In this document: positions 6,562-7,105 of the stretch, piece after piece
Layout: each line of letters begins with the position of its first letter
Position numbering within the stretch: position 1 is the stretch's first letter
Assembly: GCA_002169865.1 (NCBI GenBank)
Contig: NHIC01000005.1
Coordinates: 37,708 to 44,812 of the forward strand
Length of the DNA: 7,105 nucleotides
Direction of reading: 5' to 3'
Source of the DNA: Flavobacteriaceae bacterium TMED179
GTDB taxonomy: Bacteria; Bacteroidota; Bacteroidia; Flavobacteriales; Flavobacteriaceae
Notes under the pieces: model-generated
What the model was told of the DNA's origin: nothing
Databases searched by the model: none
Seen by the model: only the letters and a program-made list of their open reading frames with translations
Program-made: the position numbers and the translations under genes

Positions 6562-7105
6562 TGAATCCAAAAAAAATAGGTCTCTTTTTAGGGCCAATAT
6601 TATTCATTTCAACAAGAATTTTTTTTCAATCTGAAGGATTGTCAGATGAAGCTAATGCTGTCTTAGCTTCAACATTATGGATTGCAACCTGGTGGATGAC
6701 AGAACCTATTCCGATTGCTGCCACATCTCTTCTACCGATCATTCTTTTTCCATTATCAGGTGCATTGCCACTAGCTGAAACTTCTTCTTCTTTTGGTCAT
6801 CGTTATGTTTTTCTCTACATGGGTGGATTTATTCTAGCTCTTGCAATAGAAAAATGGAATTTACACAAGCGAATTGCGCTAAATATTATCAAATTAATAG
6901 GAACAGATGTAAAAAAAATCATATTGGGTTTTATGGTTGCTACGGCTTTTCTGTCAATGTGGATATCAAATACTGCTACAGCTGTAATGATGCTTCCAAT
7001 TGGAGTCGCTATTATCAAACAAATGAAAGACTTGAAAAGTATTCCTGAAGAAGAGAATCTTATCTTTGGAAAAGCTTTAATGCTTTCAATTGCATTTAGT
7101 GCTTC
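6561..7105 (+). CDS. SLC13/DASS family sodium:anion symporter, N-terminal part
   Basis: The first 181 codons of a membrane carrier; the reading frame runs off the right edge. The ATG at 6561 shares its A with the TAA stop of the ThuA gene (TAATG), so translation is probably coupled. Several hydrophobic segments are visible: about residues 6-22, 34-66, 82-97, 119-135 and 139-152. STLWIATWWMTEPIPIAATSLLP (37-59 overall) is typical of the DASS scaffold. WISNTATAVMMLPIGVA (134-150) holds the SNT signature (S136-N137-T138), which binds sodium and substrate carboxylate in the family, as in VcINDY. Members move dicarboxylates, citrate or, in some branches, sulfate, with sodium. Here the carrier could import an acid product of the upstream sugar pathway, or sulfate given the sulfur genes further left. 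The second SNT motif lies outside the window, so the substrate cannot be judged. Confidence 0.9.
   Translation, partial: MNPKKIGLFLGPILFISTRIFFQSEGLSDEANAVLASTLWIATWWMTEPIPIAATSLLPIILFPLSGALPLAETSSSFGHRYVFLYMGGFILALAIEKWNLHKRIALNIIKLIGTDVKKIILGFMVATAFLSMWISNTATAVMMLPIGVAIIKQMKDLKSIPEEENLIFGKALMLSIAFSA

Noticed and set aside
6815..7048. Open frames at 6815-7018 (minus) and 6854-7048 (plus)
   Set aside because: Both lie within the SLC13 carrier frame, which carries the SNT signature and membrane segments.

Overview
The window is AT-rich and looks like Bacteroidota, probably an environmental or marine flavobacterium-type genome. The signs are: start codons mostly preceded by A-rich stretches rather than Shine-Dalgarno sequences, a TAnnTTTG-type -7 element, an SPI-like signal ending in NAQ, and a protein set typical of that phylum (DUF1080, ExoP-like GH3, Tat-exported Gfo/Idh/MocA, secreted ThuA-like). 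The assignment rests on these features only; no database search was possible.

Layout, left to right. Positions 1-65 are the last 20 codons of a plus-strand gene whose C-terminus reads like a DUF1080 (3-keto-disaccharide hydrolase, PF06439) protein. It converges on a minus-strand gene (86-1099) for a membrane-anchored dihaem cytochrome c resembling thiosulfate dehydrogenase TsdA. Divergent from that, across 140 bp containing a 10-bp inverted repeat, is a small exported DsrE-family protein (1240-1770). Next comes a minus-strand ExoP-like GH3 beta-glucosidase (1822-4251) with a good Bacteroidota-type promoter and a perfect 15-nt palindrome in its leader. Divergent from the GH3 is a tight plus-strand operon: Tat-exported Gfo/Idh/MocA oxidoreductase (4416-5690), secreted ThuA-like protein (5695-6561) and the first 181 codons of an SLC13/DASS transporter (6561 to the window end). 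Gaps within the operon are 4 nt and then a 1-nt TAATG overlap.

Two functional themes appear. The first is envelope sugar processing: GH3, Gfo/Idh/MocA, ThuA and the DUF1080 tail are the kinds of proteins found together in pathways that oxidise a glycoside to its 3-keto form and then cleave it. The SLC13 carrier could import an acidic product or an unrelated anion. The second is a two-gene sulfur module, TsdA-like cytochrome plus periplasmic DsrE, sitting between the DUF1080 gene and the rest of the sugar genes. Whether the two themes are linked is open. All complete products carry export or membrane-anchoring signals, so nearly everything here acts in the cell envelope. No RNA genes, CRISPR arrays or mobile elements were seen, and no stretch longer than about 165 bp lacks a gene.
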